A stretch of DNA of 64,000 nt from NCBI RefSeq assembly GCF_050908995.1, contig NC_135123.1:7688001-7752000 (forward strand), written 5' to 3'. This document shows, in pieces, positions 24,816-37,029 of this stretch. Under the pieces are notes generated by a model, which saw nothing but the letters and a program-made list of their open reading frames with translations, made no database searches and was not told the origin of the DNA. The translations under genes were made by a program, and so were the position numbers. How positions within the stretch are numbered: the first letter of the stretch is position 1; every line of letters begins with the position of its first letter. This DNA comes from Andrena cerasifolii. Taxonomy: Eukaryota > Arthropoda > Insecta > Hymenoptera > Andrenidae.

Positions 24816-25021
24816 AGAAACACCCAACAACTAAAGAAGTTGTGGACCAACCTAAAACACGCACATAAAGATGCTTTGACAAATGAAAAGCAGGTGGAGG
24901 GCCAGAAATGCCCTCCGCAGAAGTTGACGCAGAGATCGCAGCAATTACACCCATATTGATGTCTACTGCACCAGCCTTATTTACTTCAAATATGATTGTT
25001 AATGAAACAGAGTCTCATTAA
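24816..25021 (+). pseudogene. Decayed MADF/SANT-like (MSANTD-type) fragment
   Basis: After an acceptor-like TTTTATAG the plus strand reads NTQQLKKLWTNLKHAHKDAL, which resembles the end of a Myb/SANT-like DNA-binding domain. About 20 residues later the frame shifts and continues as KAGGGPEMPSAEVDAEIAAI and on to TAA at 25021; a KTGGGP-like motif followed by an acidic stretch is what follows in intact family members. The change of frame near 24890 and the absence of the domain's first half indicate a dead gene or a transposon-derived remnant. A possible upstream exon with donor lies at 24540-24600. Identification is by pattern only. Confidence 0.45.
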
Positions 25022-25401
25022 CATCAGTCACTTTCGGTTTACGTCGATCAGTCCCCTTATTAGACGGTTCAGGCGAGGGCCCTGACAGGGGTCAGTTTAT
25101 TAGGTGCTAACTACTTCTCCTGCCCCGATTTATCGAGAATTTCCCGGTCCCAAATCTTTCTCGATAATCCAAGGAAGACTGTAGTATGAAGTATGATTAT
25201 CTAGTTCCAAGCAAATTTGCTCCCTTTTGAACGATGCACCGGTTTTCCATAAAATGGTGTAAACTAACGCTCGCCCCAAAATTCACATACGGAATTCACA
25301 TATTTCAAGCATATAGAAGCAAAACTCAATGATAAATGACTACAGCTCTATTTATTATAGTAGAAACACATTATCGAATTGCATTATCTTGCCATAGCTG
25401 C

Positions 25402-28400
25402 TCAAAACGCTGACGATACAACGGTGAAATACGACATGGCGGTTTGGAGGACCTGAAAGAAACAGGAACATCGTAAAAGAAACTATTTCTCATCCGAATC
25501 AGGGATGTGCGAGTTGCATGGCTTCTTTAACGACTATATAGGGGTAGATCGAAGACGTACCGAGAGGAACGTCTCCATATTCAGCGTCGTCACCTTCAGA
25601 GCCGTTAACGTGATCGGTGTCAGAGTATTCATGACTATGAACTGGTAGACAACCTGGGACCTCGTGTGCATCAAGTGCCACATACAATCCAGGCTAAGCG
25701 TACACGTAAGTGCAACGGTAGGGAGGAAAAGTACTTTCATTAATCGTTCGGTTTACTGAGTATAAAGAGGCGCGATCCAATTACAATTTATTCTTAATTC
25801 TTACGCGTCGAAGTACACCTGCTCGCTAAAATTTATCAGTCTTTGGCCAGGAAGGCAAAGAAAAAACAGATGAACGAGCTGTCCCATTATCCAGATCCCC
25901 AGCCTTAACACCTCCCGTGGATTTGACTTTTTCATCAGAACCTAAGACAATCGAGAATCGTAAAGGGACAAAGATCTCCAGTATGTAAAATGAAACGAAC
26001 CATCCTGCAATTTTATCATCGAGTCGGACACTTACTAATACTCCAGAGATACTCAAACACAGGAGGGATAGCGATACTTGAAAGAACAACGTCTTCGAGT
26101 ACGCCGATTGGACGAGTTTCGTGTATCTGGAGAAGAAAAAAAATGCAGTCTCGTGACATTCAAAAGGTACTACCCCGAATAAAACTTCCACCAGCAGAAT
26201 TGTGAGAAAGGAGAATTGTGGAATAAAGATTCTCAAATCGGCAGAGTGCGTAGACGAGCTGAAAGTGTTTAGGTACGAATGACGAAGTGATCGATAGTAC
26301 ACAGCACACGCTCACTCTATAGCAATTTTGTGCTCTCTAACGCAGTTTATGAGCCTCTTATACACTTCCCCCTGCTGCCACGTCGAGATTTCTTCGTCCT
26401 TGTATTTTGTGATGTCCTCGCCGTTGTTCAGGATATCCATGTTTAAGATGTGCACTGTTTTCAACCGATACCTGTGAGGAAAACAGATGCATCATCGACG
26501 TAATTGGTAGGAGCAAAGTGTAAAAGGATGTTGGATAATAGTTGGTAGAAAGCGAAATTGGTGATCCTACGTGGGAAAATAAGACGAAAATGAAGATGAA
26601 AAACGTTGGGTGGGGAAGCGTGGTGACGGCGACTGTACATCGCATGGCTGACCTACGCCACGTGACCCGCTGTTCGCCGAGTTGCCAAGCTTCAGGCGTT
26701 TCATGTGCCGACTTAATAATTAAAAAACGAGGCTTTCACCGCAAGCTCATTTTGACTATGCGTTGTAAGCTCGCCGCCAGCACCGAGCGCGGTGCCTATA
26801 ACAAGAATTTACTGTATTTTCAAATATCTGCTGGGATTGCAATACCGGTAAACCGGTTTCCCGGTAATTCGCGAGAAATACCTTCAAATTTTTACCGGTA
26901 ATTCGATAAATTACGTATAGCAATATTGGGAGTAGAACATTATTATGCGACACTAGCGGTAGGTACGCAAACTAATAGTAATGGCCGACGCAAGTATACC
27001 ATTTATTGCTACTACATATTGGCCCAGACGAGGTATAGATCTATACCACGTCTGTGGTAAAAGGTATACTTGTGTCGTGCATATTTGTTATGCACACTAG
27101 CGCCACCGTTCCCGCGGTGGTAGATTCCTTTGCGCTGCACCACCTTTCATTCGGTGCGCTGCTGCTGCTGGGACCCGAAGGAGAGAGGAGAGAACAAAAA
27201 AATGGGACTATAGTGTTCGTTGGGCAATATAAACAAAAATAAGCTTGAAACGCCATCCTGCTTAAAACACAGGAAAACAAACAAACAGACAACAGTGTAA
27301 AACAACTTCAGTTAGATACTAATAAAGACGAAAACCGAAGTATCTCATGGAGAACCAACTCTGATCCAAAAGGAAACTAAAAATCTGAATCAAGTCATCA
27401 AAAAATGGATGTATTTTCAAGTAGAAAAAGTAAGGAGAAAATATATAGATACAAATGGCATAAATGGTAAATTACCGGTAAACCGGTTTTGATTGAAAAT
27501 TTTACCGAATTACCGGTAATTGAAACAGTCGGTAAATTTGCAATCCCTACTGCTGCGGACTGTATTTATTAAATAATTTTACTTAGCTGCGATCCTCTGT
27601 ATGTTTGGGGTATGTTTGGTTCAAATCTAGCAACTCAATTCTCACCCACTTCCACCAATCCAATTGTTTTTGAAACTTTGCATGCGTGCGTAGGTTGGTT
27701 GGCAATACATTTAAAAAAAAAGTAAAAAATAAAAGAATATAAAAAGATATGTATAAAAAATCCACAACACTGAAAACTAGAAACTAAAAAAAATATACAT
27801 ATAGTTTTTTTATGTTAAACGATTTTACTAAAAGTGCACTAAAAACTAAAACAGAATTGTTTTCTCGTACTACAATTTCGATGGGTATTTCTAATTTTAA
27901 ATAAAATCGTGGTGCTGTATTAAAATGATTCATATTCTGTTATGAAATATCATATAATGATAATAAAAAAAAATATTTTTTAGTCTAGTGCATTTTTAGT
28001 AAGATCGTTTAACATAAAATATTTGTTTAAATATCTTTTTATTTAATCCTCTGTATTTACCCCGTGACAGCATACAAGACGCAGGCATGTTGAATGACGG
28101 TGATGTACATCACGTCCATACAGAGGAGCGAAGTTAGTGCCACCGAGGATGCAAGCATACAGTGCACCGAAGTGAAACCGTAATGTTCCTGGGCATCGAA
28201 AAAGTAGAAATCTACTTGATACATAGTGTACTTCGGTTCCGTCTCGTTCTTAGATACGTAGTCGGTTAGTATTAGCGTGGTCGACACTGTAAAATATATA
28301 GCCACCAGCGGGAACATCGCACCTGTAGTCAAGGGAGAAAGGGATGATGTGATCGTGCTGGATGAACGCTACTTCGAGAAGAAGTGCGAATTCAAGATCA

Positions 28401-28731
28401 ATTGCTTTACCTAGGAAAGATATAACGTAGTTTTTTCCTTCCACCGCGTACTTCTGCAGCACTTTGTACTCCGGATAAGGCATCAACCTTTGGTTATCTT
28501 CCTTGATGTTCTCCATTATACGCATCACCTACCACCACGCGCATTTACCTCGGAACTCCGCGAATTTACTTGTACCGAATCTATTTTCGTATTTATCGTG
28601 GACGTTACCTTCTCTTGCTGGACCACAACGTTCAAAACCTTGGACAACGCGTCCACCTGCGTGCACACCGTCGGGATGCACTCGACCGCGATGCTGTACT
28701 CCACTCCCCACGAACCGATCAATTTCAGAAT
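25402..28731 (-). CDS. Odorant receptor A, exons 2-9 (first exon not on this strand)
   Basis: Seven-transmembrane insect odorant receptor (7tm_6), a ligand-gated channel subunit of olfactory neurons working with Orco. Exons: 28609-28731, 28411-28528, 28061-28322, 26316-26471, 26036-26126, 25805-25941, 25561-25693, 25402-25452; 356 residues, no stops or frameshifts. Family landmarks: ILKLIGSWGVEYSIAVECIP, YQVDFYFFDAQEHYGF, IQHACVLYAVTG, RLKTVHILNMDIL, FFLCLPGQRLINFSEQVYFD, and the C-terminal TLNMETFLS/VLQTAMSYFTVVSSAF. Exon 2 begins in phase 0 after a good acceptor, so an upstream coding exon is needed. The only N-terminal exon in reach is on the plus strand at 29678-29830. Intron 4 (26472-28060) is swollen by transposons. 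Closest relative: receptor D. Confidence 0.88.
26829..27552. mobile_element. Inverted-repeat element with CCGGTAA blocks
   Basis: The left end CTGCTGGGATTGCAATACCG is mirrored by CAGTAGGGATTGCAAATTTA at the right. Just inside, both ends carry ACCGGTAAACCGGTTT-like palindromic blocks. The interior includes unrelated sequence (perhaps nested insertions around 27010-27260) and no credible gene. It sits in intron 4 of receptor A. Confidence 0.55.
27811..28016. mobile_element. MITE flanked by TA
   Basis: TATGTTAAACGATTTTACTA at the left matches, inverted, TATGTTAAACGATCTTACTA at the right; both then carry AAAxTGCACTA. TA at both borders fits a Tc1/mariner-type element. It ends 44 bases before exon 4 of receptor A. 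Confidence 0.65.
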
Positions 28732-28865
28732 CTGAAATCCAACGCAGATCGGTCGTTTAAGTTAAGGCTGCCTCTATAGAACTTCGGCGTAAAGTCGGGG
28801 CACACTCGTTAAGGGTTTGGGGAAAGGAGGGACCGACCACGGTGATGACACCGCCTGTCACGCAC

Positions 28866-28879
28866 CCAAGCAGATTTTC
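28866..28879. promoter_or_regulatory. Receptor-cluster motif CCAAGCAGATTTTC
   Basis: This 14-base word, with small changes, occurs nine times and always in plus orientation: 25206, 28866, 35480, 37229, 30175, 43561, 44719, 49993 and 51458. Four copies lie 87-136 bases beyond the start of exon 2 of each minus-strand receptor (28866, 35480, 43561, 49993). The others lie beyond the plus-strand first exons or the 3' ends. A GTGCA-like word often follows 15-25 bases on. A shared control element of the receptor units is an inference from position and conservation. Confidence 0.4.
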
Positions 28880-29677
28880 ACTTAATTAGCCATGTTCGGT
28901 GCATTTAAAGAAAAAATTTTCACAATAAAATACTCGCGAGATGACGTCTCGCGACGTAGCCACCATTTCATCCACCACGCCAGTACAGTTCTAGTCCGAT
29001 CCTGCTGAATCAACAGATCTCGCCGCGATGTGTGCTTAACGTTCCTCCACCACTGGCACGGCCGTCCCTAGCTATTGGTCGGCAATTTTATTATAGTGGG
29101 AGGAAAATTGGAATACTGGCGTTAGTGCAGTTAAATGGAAAGAACGACTGCCAGGACCGCGGGTTACTGCGTTTCCCAGCAAGCTGTTGTTTCCCTCAAG
29201 AATCTGCTGCATATCTACGCTCGAGAGTGGCATTGTTGTAATAACACCATGTCGCTCTACGCATTGTCAGAAAATCAATCTCAATTGCTGCTGCCGTAAT
29301 ATTCACAAATTATCAAACGTCAGACATCCCACTTCTACCCTCGCGCGGCGGGCGCGAGGCAGAGGGTGCAAGGGCGGCTATACAAAGCGTTTCTAATCCT
29401 GGCGAAGTTTACGGTATGAATAATTTTTAAGGCAGTATAGCCCTAAAGCCATTTGCTCTCCAAATTGGAAAGGGAGGGTGAAAACTGTTGGGATAAACGC
29501 CGGCAATTGCCAACGCTTTTAACGGAATGGAGCATTTTCTGCACGCAACTCTACCTACTAGCGGAGCAGGTAGTCGTTACTGGCATTCGTTCGCAGCAGT
29601 TCTCCAAGCTCGAGGACGCTGCTCTTCCTGGTGCTTTCGCTTAGTGGTTCCGTGGAGTGCCGCGGAGAGTGTACCTA

Positions 29678-29830
29678 ATGCACGAGACAGATTTCTTCGA
29701 TCAGCCCGCGTACTTGTGGTGCAAGCGCACTTTATCGTTCGTTGGGGTCTGGCCCTTCCAAACGCTCTACCAACGAATCGGGAGGCAGATGGTGCTGTTC
29801 ATGTGCAGCTGCTTTTGTTACGCACCGCCG
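29678..29830 (+). CDS. Odorant receptor first exon A, on the opposite strand
   Basis: Reads MHETDFFDQPAYLWCKRTLS, then FVGVWPFQTLYQRIGRQMVL and the start of TM1, ending CYAPP before the donor gtaaat in phase 0 (51 codons). This is the conserved N-terminus of a 7tm_6 receptor (GxWPxQ). No receptor exon follows on the plus strand. It would fit exactly, in phase, to exon 2 of receptor A, which lies 947 bases to the left on the minus strand. Joined length would be 407 residues. Confidence 0.75.
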
Positions 29831-31189
29831 GTAAATTCTGTTCGGCCTGGTCAAAGGCGAAATGATCTCGTAACGAAAGTGCCCGTTGTTTCGATTGGAT
29901 TTCCGAGTGGCAGATATGATATCTGGAATTTCAAAATTTGGAATACATATACTCAAATCGCCCTGTTCTCGCATCCTCCATCCTCTGGCACCTTATTAGC
30001 ATCGTCTGTGTGGATCAGGAATTAGCGCACCCCTCAGCCATCAATAGAAACACTAGCATTGACACATACCTGTGAAAACTACTTACACTCTATCGGTAAA
30101 CACCGGTGGTCATCGTTCCTCGATGTTCCAATCGAGCGTATGAAACCCTCGAGTTTATCCAGGTCCAAGCAGATTTTCGTAATTAATTGCACCGATATAT
30201 GTATACGTTTTGCTGTACTTCGCGCAGGGAATTCGTCTGCCACGTATTCATCGACTTTCGAATAAATTTCAGATGTTCACTTGCAGCGTTCATCGAGATT
30301 TCCTGCACTTGCCCCGAGGTGCAGCGAAACTTTAGCGAAATGTAGATCCGGGTGGAGATGCCCAAGGGTGAGATTTCTTTGTGATGCCTTTTATTGTGGA
30401 GAGAGAAGTAAAGGGGATAGGTAAATGAAATTCAAATACGTGGAAATGGTGTACCAGGATCGTGGAAGATCTTACAAGGTCATAGAATCATTACTAGATG
30501 TATTTATATGAATAGAATAGCTTACATATTTTCAGGTTCGTGCACTTCCATATCGACGAGGTAACAAATTATGACGGTCTTGATAAAGAAAATGGTTTAT
30601 ATTAGAGAAAATAGGCATAAAAACACGTCGAGGCCAGGTTGGGGCTAGATTTGTGTATGCAATCACTCGCCCTGGCTTGGCTTTGGCGTAGTTTAACGCT
30701 CGTTTCTTCGAAATTCTTGAATCGCTTTTTTACCTACAAAGGAACAGTTCTGTTGGTAAATCTTGTTGCTAATTGATCGGCGGTCCTACTTTAGCTCAAC
30801 TCTTTCGCCACTAGGGACCCTTAGTGTTTTGTTAAAAAACTTTTTCCAGCAATAAATAAACGATTTTATTGTTGAAAACGATTGTATATTAATTTTCAGA
30901 GCCTCTACGAGCTACGAGAGACTTAGATCCACGGATCGCAAATGAGCAAATGAATCTCAACATTTTAATCTACTTTTTCAGCGAAACGAGCTCCCCGAGA
31001 ATTGATGAATTATCAATTTTCTAACATTAGATAATGTACTTTTATTGTTGCCATTTTCCTATAGCAGATTTCTCATCATTTCGTTTATGATTAGTTAGGC
31101 AATAACAGCGATGGTGAGTGGTGAAAGAGTTCACGCTGCGTAATTAACCTAAAAACACTTGGGGGCCTAAAAAATGTGAACGCTATGAA

Positions 31190-31803
31190 ATGGCTCGATT
31201 ATCTAATTTCGCGCAAGTAAAACGTTACGACAGAGTAGCACGATTATGTAGCGGGGTAAGTGCTTTCTTTATTATCTTATTCAACAACTTGACAATCTCG
31301 GCTTCATTTATGTTTCGTATTTTAACCAGAAGGCGTGCTCCAACCTAAACCTTTCAGCGGAAACTGACATCATCGGTCCGCCTGACCCGATTTCTAACTT
31401 AAGACCGATAATATTCGCGAGATCTCCGAATGAGACGAACCTTGAGAAGAGATATAGAGAGGCCAGAGAAGCTACTCAACTGTGGAACCAGGATTTCTGG
31501 CTGAGGCACAATGCTAGTTTCATAGAAGTACGCCATGGAATTTTGGATAATATAGTTACAAAGAATTGTATCAAATTTCTTAACGCTCTATATGCACCGT
31601 AGGAACGTAAACGATTCCAAGACGACCTAAAGCTACAAGGAAAGGAATTAATTACGGCGGATGACATGTCAGTATTCTATAAACAGTTCTTGGATAAGAA
31701 TTGGAAGACTCACTTGAATTACAACGTTGCATGGTACAGGAGAAACATCCAGCTATTGTTTCTCGAGATTGGCGTCAGAGTATCCAAGCTGAAGTTCAAG
31801 TAA
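31190..31803 (+). CDS. COA8: COA8/APOPT1-like cytochrome c oxidase assembly factor, copy 1
   Basis: Three exons: 31190-31255, 31330-31527, 31603-31803; 154 residues. Exon 1 (MARLSNFAQVKRYDRVARLC) is basic and free of acidic clusters, as expected of a mitochondrial leader. Exons 2-3 carry the family core DIIGPPDPISNLRPIIFARS, ATQLWNQDFWLRHN, DDMSVFYKQFLDKNWKTHLN and YNVAWYRRNIQLLF. COA8 protects complex IV assembly from oxidative damage in the matrix. A TAG that seems to interrupt the frame at 31600-31602 is the 3' end of a 75-base intron (gtacgc...ccgtag), so the gene is intact. A copy about 21 kb away (52452-53065) differs by only a few bases. Confidence 0.9.
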
Positions 31804-32465
31804 TTGAGACTTTCTAAAGAAATTCTAATAGGAAATGCATTATTACTTAGCGTATGCATTTGTACGTACTGTATATTATCTGTAAAGCGTCCAGTATAGG
31901 TACATATTAGAATATACATAGTATGAAGTATCATACTCATTGTGATATATTCATTGATAGAATTAGATCAAAACAATTACACAGCATACATCCAATCGCG
32001 TCTAATTCCAAGACGCACCAGTTACAGTATACTACACTGCATTCCACTTTAGAGCGGACCCGTTCCGCGCCAGAATGTACTGTTGATTGGTAGGAAGCTG
32101 GCAGGGAAAGTGCTGCTACCAATCGCGTGTGTCTCTTATGTGTAAGAGCAAACTTGCCATTAAACAGACACAAGAGGAAGGCTTTTTTCACAAGTTCCCA
32201 TCTTCCTTCTTTCTTCTCTAACAAGTAGTCTCGCGTTTAAGGCAAGGCTCCCATCATGTTACTAATTATATAAATTAGTATGTGTTTAGCAGCTAAATTT
32301 TAGCTAGCAACCTCAAGCTAGACGGACCCTTTAAAGATTAGGATTAGAGCCAAGAACTTCAATATTCGACTGAGATTTCAACGATATAATAAGTATTAAA
32401 GAACGAAGAAATAAAAGATGTACGAGAGTATTAGCTTGAATTCATTCTCTATGCTTTATTGCTAC

Positions 32466-35392
32466 TTAAACTGACGAGGATAGAACAGTGAAGTATGATA
32501 CAGCTGTTTGAGTAACCTGGAAGAAACAGAAGGAAATAAACCACATTTTCAAACCTTACACTAACAGTGCAACCGTGGGTAATATGTGTTCAGTTACAAG
32601 AAATTACAGGAGGTGATTCAGAGTTCCGCGTAACAAGTTCACGGTGTTATAGAGAACGATACGGGGAGCACAGTTTCCTAATACCAGTCTGCTCTCTGGC
32701 TTCATACAATAAAACTACAGATCTTTGAAAGTTTAGGCCGCGAGCGCCTGGCGGCGGGCAACCCGCCGCCCGCTGTTGAGTTAGGGATTGCCTGTTATCA
32801 GGCTCAGGGATTGCTATTTTTTAACCATGGACCTATTAGGTCTATGTTTTTAACCGACTTCAAAAAGGAGGAGGTTATAGATTCGACTGGTATGGAAATT
32901 TTTTTATATTTTTCTCTATGTTTGTCCCCGCATAACTCCTCAGCATATGGACCGATTTTGATGATCTTTTTCTATTCGAAAAAGGGCGGTGATCCCATCC
33001 TACACTGCATCAATATTGGCCCAATATTTTGCCAGTTCTGGTTAATAGCATGTCGTGTCAATATATATATGTTTGCACTGTGTAAATCTGGCGCCGACTT
33101 AACAAATACGAGAGCCGTAGATTAAATAAGGGATTAATTTTTTTTACTTTTTAGTGCATTTTTATTTTTTTTTTACATTTTAGTTTACATATTGACACAA
33201 CATGCTACTAACCAGAACTGGAAAAATATATAATAAACTAAAAAGACAAAAAATGTAAAAAAAAATAAAAATGTACTTCAATGTAAAAAAAATTTAATCC
33301 CTTATTTAATCTACGGCTCTCGTATTTGTTAAGTCGGCGCCAGATTTACACACTGCAAACGATGAGACGCCGACTTAAAAAATGTGAGAGTCGTAGATTA
33401 CATAAAGGATTAATTTTTTTTTTTACTTTTTAGTGCATTTTTATTTTTTTGAAGTCGGTTTTAATTTTTTTTTCCAAGTACGACGCTGTACGGCAGAATG
33501 GTACTAAAGAGAAACGTCCATCTAATCATCTTCTATAACGCCACGAATCTATCGCAGAATTCTGAGATCCCGAAAGTAATATTTCCTCGACGCTTGATTT
33601 CGTATACGAACGTAATTCGATCCGTACCGACAGGAACGTTTGAAAATTCAACGCCGTCACCTTCAGCGCCGTTAACGTGACCGGTGTCAAAGTGTTCATG
33701 ACTAAGAACTGATAGAGAGCACGAGACTTCTGCTGCAACAAGTACCACTTGCAGTTCATCCTAAGCGCGCGCGCCAACAGTAGGAAGAGCAATTAACATT
33801 CGCACCCGCAGACCCGTCTACCGGTCGTTTCTTCGAATACACAGAGAAGCGATCCGATAAGAAAGCGCTGTGGCATACGTACGCGTCGAAGTACACCTGC
33901 TCGCTGAAATCCATGAGTTTTTGGCCAGGAAGACACACGAAGAACAAGTGAAAGAGCTGCCCCATCATCCAGATAGTCAGCCTTATCATCTCGGTTACGT
34001 TCCCCGATTTCAGCAGTGTCAGCTGTGTAACATCAAGTGGATAAAGAAGCCCAATACGAAGCGTTCCAACTACATTAATCATGATTAACCACTTCAGTGC
34101 GGATATTCGAAAGATGAACGCCCGTCACGTGCGGGAATCCTCCGCGCGTATTTACTAACAGCACTCGCTGAACGCCCCGGAGGCGTTCGCAGCGCGGACC
34201 GTGTTTGTCGACCGAACGTTCACCACTGATACGGTTAATCGAGACACTCGACCACCCTCCGAATGATTCAGACGACTCGTACGATAATTACTGGTCACAG
34301 TCGAGGTAACGCGAAGGGGCTTTAGCTTACTTGAACTCCGGTGATGCTCAAGCATATGATGTTGAAGGAGACTTGAAAGAAAAAGGTCTTGCCGTAGGTG
34401 GACGTGACGAGGCTCGTGAACCTGAACGCACGCAATTAGTTTCGTCCGATCACAGGACACTATCGGCGTTATTAGATCTTAGGAGGTACAGTATACTCAC
34501 TCCAGAGCTCTTCTGTGCTCGTTAATGCATACTACAAGCCTGCCATGTATCTTTTCGTGCTCGTCCACCGAGAAATCTTCTACCGCGTACTCCTCGATGC
34601 TCCTGTTCTCCCTCAGATAATTCGTATCTAAAATGTGCGCCGTTCTCAAACGGTATCTGTAACAGGCAAGTGGCTGTGTTTCCTGCTGCACTGGACCCCG
34701 GGACCTTCTCGATCGCTGGCGCCGATAAAACGCGTACAGTTACCCCGTGACTGTGAACAGGGCACAGGCGTGCTGTATGGAGACGATGTACAGCGAGTCG
34801 AACGTGATGATGAACACCAACACCATCAGAGACGACGCGTAAAAGTGCGCCACCGTGAAGTAGTAATACTTCTGGGCGTCGAAGAAGTAGTACTCCACTT
34901 GGTACGCCATGTACTTGTCCTCCGACTTGTTCTTCGTCACGATGTCGTTGACGATCAGCACAGTTGGAAGAATGAAATATATCGTCGCCAGCAGGATTAT
35001 AAAATCTGAAAGGTAGTCCTTTCAAATCGGAGGGAGTAAATCGAAAGCGGGCACCACCTGGACCGATCGGTTTACCTATGAAAGACAGGACGAATCTTCT
35101 TCCCTCCAGCGCGCAATTGTACAGAACACTGTACTCCGGGCAACCCTCCAATCGCTCGTAATCCCTTTTAATGTAATTCAGTATGTACGTGATCTGCAAC
35201 GTGGCGGACACGTGAAACACTCGCGCCGAGGCAAAGAACCCTCCAGCGCCTCGTCCCATCGGTATCTACCTTCGGCAGCTGACGCACCACGTTCACGTAC
35301 TTCATTATCGCCACGAAGAAGCTGAACGAAGGCGGCAGGCACTCGATCGTGATCGCGGAGTTCACTCCCCACGAGAAGCACATCTTGAGAAT
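32466..35392 (-). CDS. Odorant receptor B, exons 2-9 (first exon not on this strand)
   Basis: Exons: 35270-35392, 35076-35193, 34744-35005, 34501-34656, 34331-34421, 33883-34022, 33628-33760, 32466-32516; 357 residues, uninterrupted. Sizes equal those of A, C and D except that exon 7 is 3 bases longer. Landmarks: ILKMCFSWGVNSAITIECLP, YQVEYYFFDAQKYYYF, IQHACALFTVTG, RLRTAHILDTNYL, FFVCLPGQKLMDFSEQVYFD, VTQTAVSYFTVLSSSV at the end. The last intron contains a 613-base AACCGACTTC element. Exon 2 is preceded by a pyrimidine-rich acceptor; the frame upstream also stays open to an ATG at 35506 (see findings). The matching first exon is on the plus strand at 36886-37029. Confidence 0.88.
32851..33463. 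mobile_element. AACCGACTTC element in the last intron of receptor B
   Basis: Starts TAACCGACTTCAAAAAGGAG and ends TTTTTTTGAAGTCGGTTTTA, its inverse. The middle has inner inverted blocks (GTCGGCGCCAGATTTA, CCTTATTTAATCTACGGCTC) that could fold. Same family as 3741-4620 and 36610-36770. Confidence 0.7.
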
Positions 35393-36609
35393 CTGAAACG
35401 CAACAAACAGCAGTCGATACGATGGGAATGATTCTGGGAACGAAGGGTCTACAAGAGAAATCGCATCTCGCCGCGGAACCCAAGCAGACTTTCTTTCGAG
35501 CAACAATGTTTAAGTGGGAGCTAAATGGTGGTGGCAATGAAGGGATTGGTAAGACGCAAGGGACAGTTCTCCTGGCTTTGATATTTGTTAGACAGAAGGG
35601 TTTCCCTCCCTCGGCGTGTTCTTGTCTTCAAATGCACTAAGACGCGGTTCTTGCAGCTTGCAACTCCACGGAGGTCGACCAACAGGCCACTCGAACGATC
35701 GGTCTCCCCGCTGTGATCGAAAACCAGAGACAAAGTTGCCTCCATCAGCGCGGGCGTTGCAGAAGGTAATCTACATTGGCGCATTTACTGCCAACGACGG
35801 TGGACAGAGGATGCGCGCATGAATTTATCATTCTCTGAAGGCGGCAACTTTATTATAATGCCGGTCTGCTATAGGGGAAATTGTTGCGGACGGACGGTGG
35901 CTTGGCTCGTCGTCCTTAACTCGACGAGGGCAATTTTTTGTCGGAGCCGAAACAATTGGCTGCTGTCGATCGATAGCAATTTTCTCTCGCGGCTACTTTA
36001 CGTGGAACGTTGCGGTATGAATAATTTCTAGAGCAATGTAGCTCGGGCGACGTCACTGAATTTATTCCGTGGCCGTTAGTACCATGCCGATCGTCCTGTG
36101 ACTCGAAGAGTGGCTATGGTAAGGTGACGCCTTTGCTGCACCGTTGGATCAGTCGAAACCAAGCGGGCCACAGCGTGCTTGCTCGGCCGTGTTCGGGGGT
36201 TCCATTTCTGACGCGTGTTCGCTGTTATTAAGCCAGGCGTTTCTGATACATTCGCGGAGTAGGTGTTACCTTACGTACGAATTGCTGCGGAGTCGGTGTT
36301 ACAGAATCAAGCTTCTCTGGAGTAGGACGATCCGCGAACTGTAAGCTCCAGCTTCGAGTAAGATCGTCGGAGGAGCCAGAATTTCAAGGGGGAAGCGTTC
36401 ACGAAAAGATGGATGCGTGTCTGATGAACTGACACAGTCCCAGATCAGATTTGGTAAAACTGCCACTTCTGGGGGGAATTAATTGCAAGGAAATTAATAC
36501 AAATTGTGACTAGTACTTTTGGGTAATGTTTATTAAGACTGTAAACTACACAGAAAAATGTTTTGGTTAATATATACTTATATATTATGAGAAGTAGAAG
36601 ATAAATTTT

Positions 36610-36770
36610 TCCCTTATTTAATCTAAGACTCTGCATTTTTTTTATGTCGGCGCCTCATCACTTGCACTAAATCTGGCGCCGACTTGAACAAATTGAGAGT
36701 CGTAGATTAAATAAGGGAAAAAAATATTTTTTACTTTTTAGTGCAGTTTTATTGTTTTGAAGTCGGTTTT
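36610..36770. repeat. Truncated AACCGACTTC element
   Basis: Keeps the right end (GTTTTGAAGTCGGTTTTCAT) and an inner hairpin in which CCCTTATTTAATCTAAGACT is answered by AGTCGTAGATTAAATAAGGG. The left end is missing. It stops about 115 bases before the first exon of unit B. Confidence 0.6.
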
Positions 36771-36885
36771 CATATTTTCCTCTTAATATTCTCTTTCTTT
36801 CTTTTCTTTCTCAGTCGTTGCGATGTATGTGATGCTAAACGCGCTCGCGCGTCTGTGTTTTTCAGTTTTTCAGTGAATCCGGAGT

Positions 36886-37029
36886 ATGGACTTCTTCGAC
36901 TTGCCTGCATACTCGGTGTGCAAGCGGTTGTTGACGGTGGTAGGCATGTGGCCCTTTCAGAGTGTGTATCACCGATACGCGAAATGCACGCTCATCACGG
37001 TGTTGAGTATAAGCATGGAATTACCGGTG
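36886..37029 (+). CDS. Odorant receptor first exon B, on the opposite strand
   Basis: Reads MDFFDLPAYSVCKRLLTVVG, then MWPFQSVYHRYAKCTLITVL and SISMELPV before gtaaat, phase 0, 48 codons. Clear 7tm_6 N-terminus with TM1 start. No further receptor exon is found on the plus strand. Exon 2 of receptor B begins 1494 bases to the left on the minus strand; the joined protein would have 405 residues and an unbroken first membrane segment. Confidence 0.75.

Noticed and set aside
28570..28608. Exon 2 of receptor A ending at CAA|gtaaat near 28570
   Set aside because: It would leave a 41-base intron. The donor after GAGAAG (28609) gives 80 bases and the same exon length, 123, as in the other three receptors.
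30080..30365. A minus-strand receptor exon reading LKFIRKSMNTWQTNSLREVQQ
   Set aside because: No exon-like borders in phase with other receptor exons; the copy in unit D has a stop at the same place and different indels.
29831..31189. Plus-strand receptor exons following first exon A
   Set aside because: Read through up to COA8, no segment resembles exons 2-9; the same holds after the other three plus-strand first exons.
31314..31360. A start at ATGTTTCGTATTTTAACC for COA8 with a frameshift soon after
   Set aside because: This ATG lies in intron 1. The real first exon (31190-31255) joins in phase to AAGGCGTGCTCC.
31528..31602. An in-frame TAG at the same place in both COA8 copies, suggesting twin pseudogenes or stop readthrough
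   Set aside because: The TAG is the last three bases of a 75-base GT-AG intron (gtacgc...ccgtag). Removing it restores the family's protein without a break.
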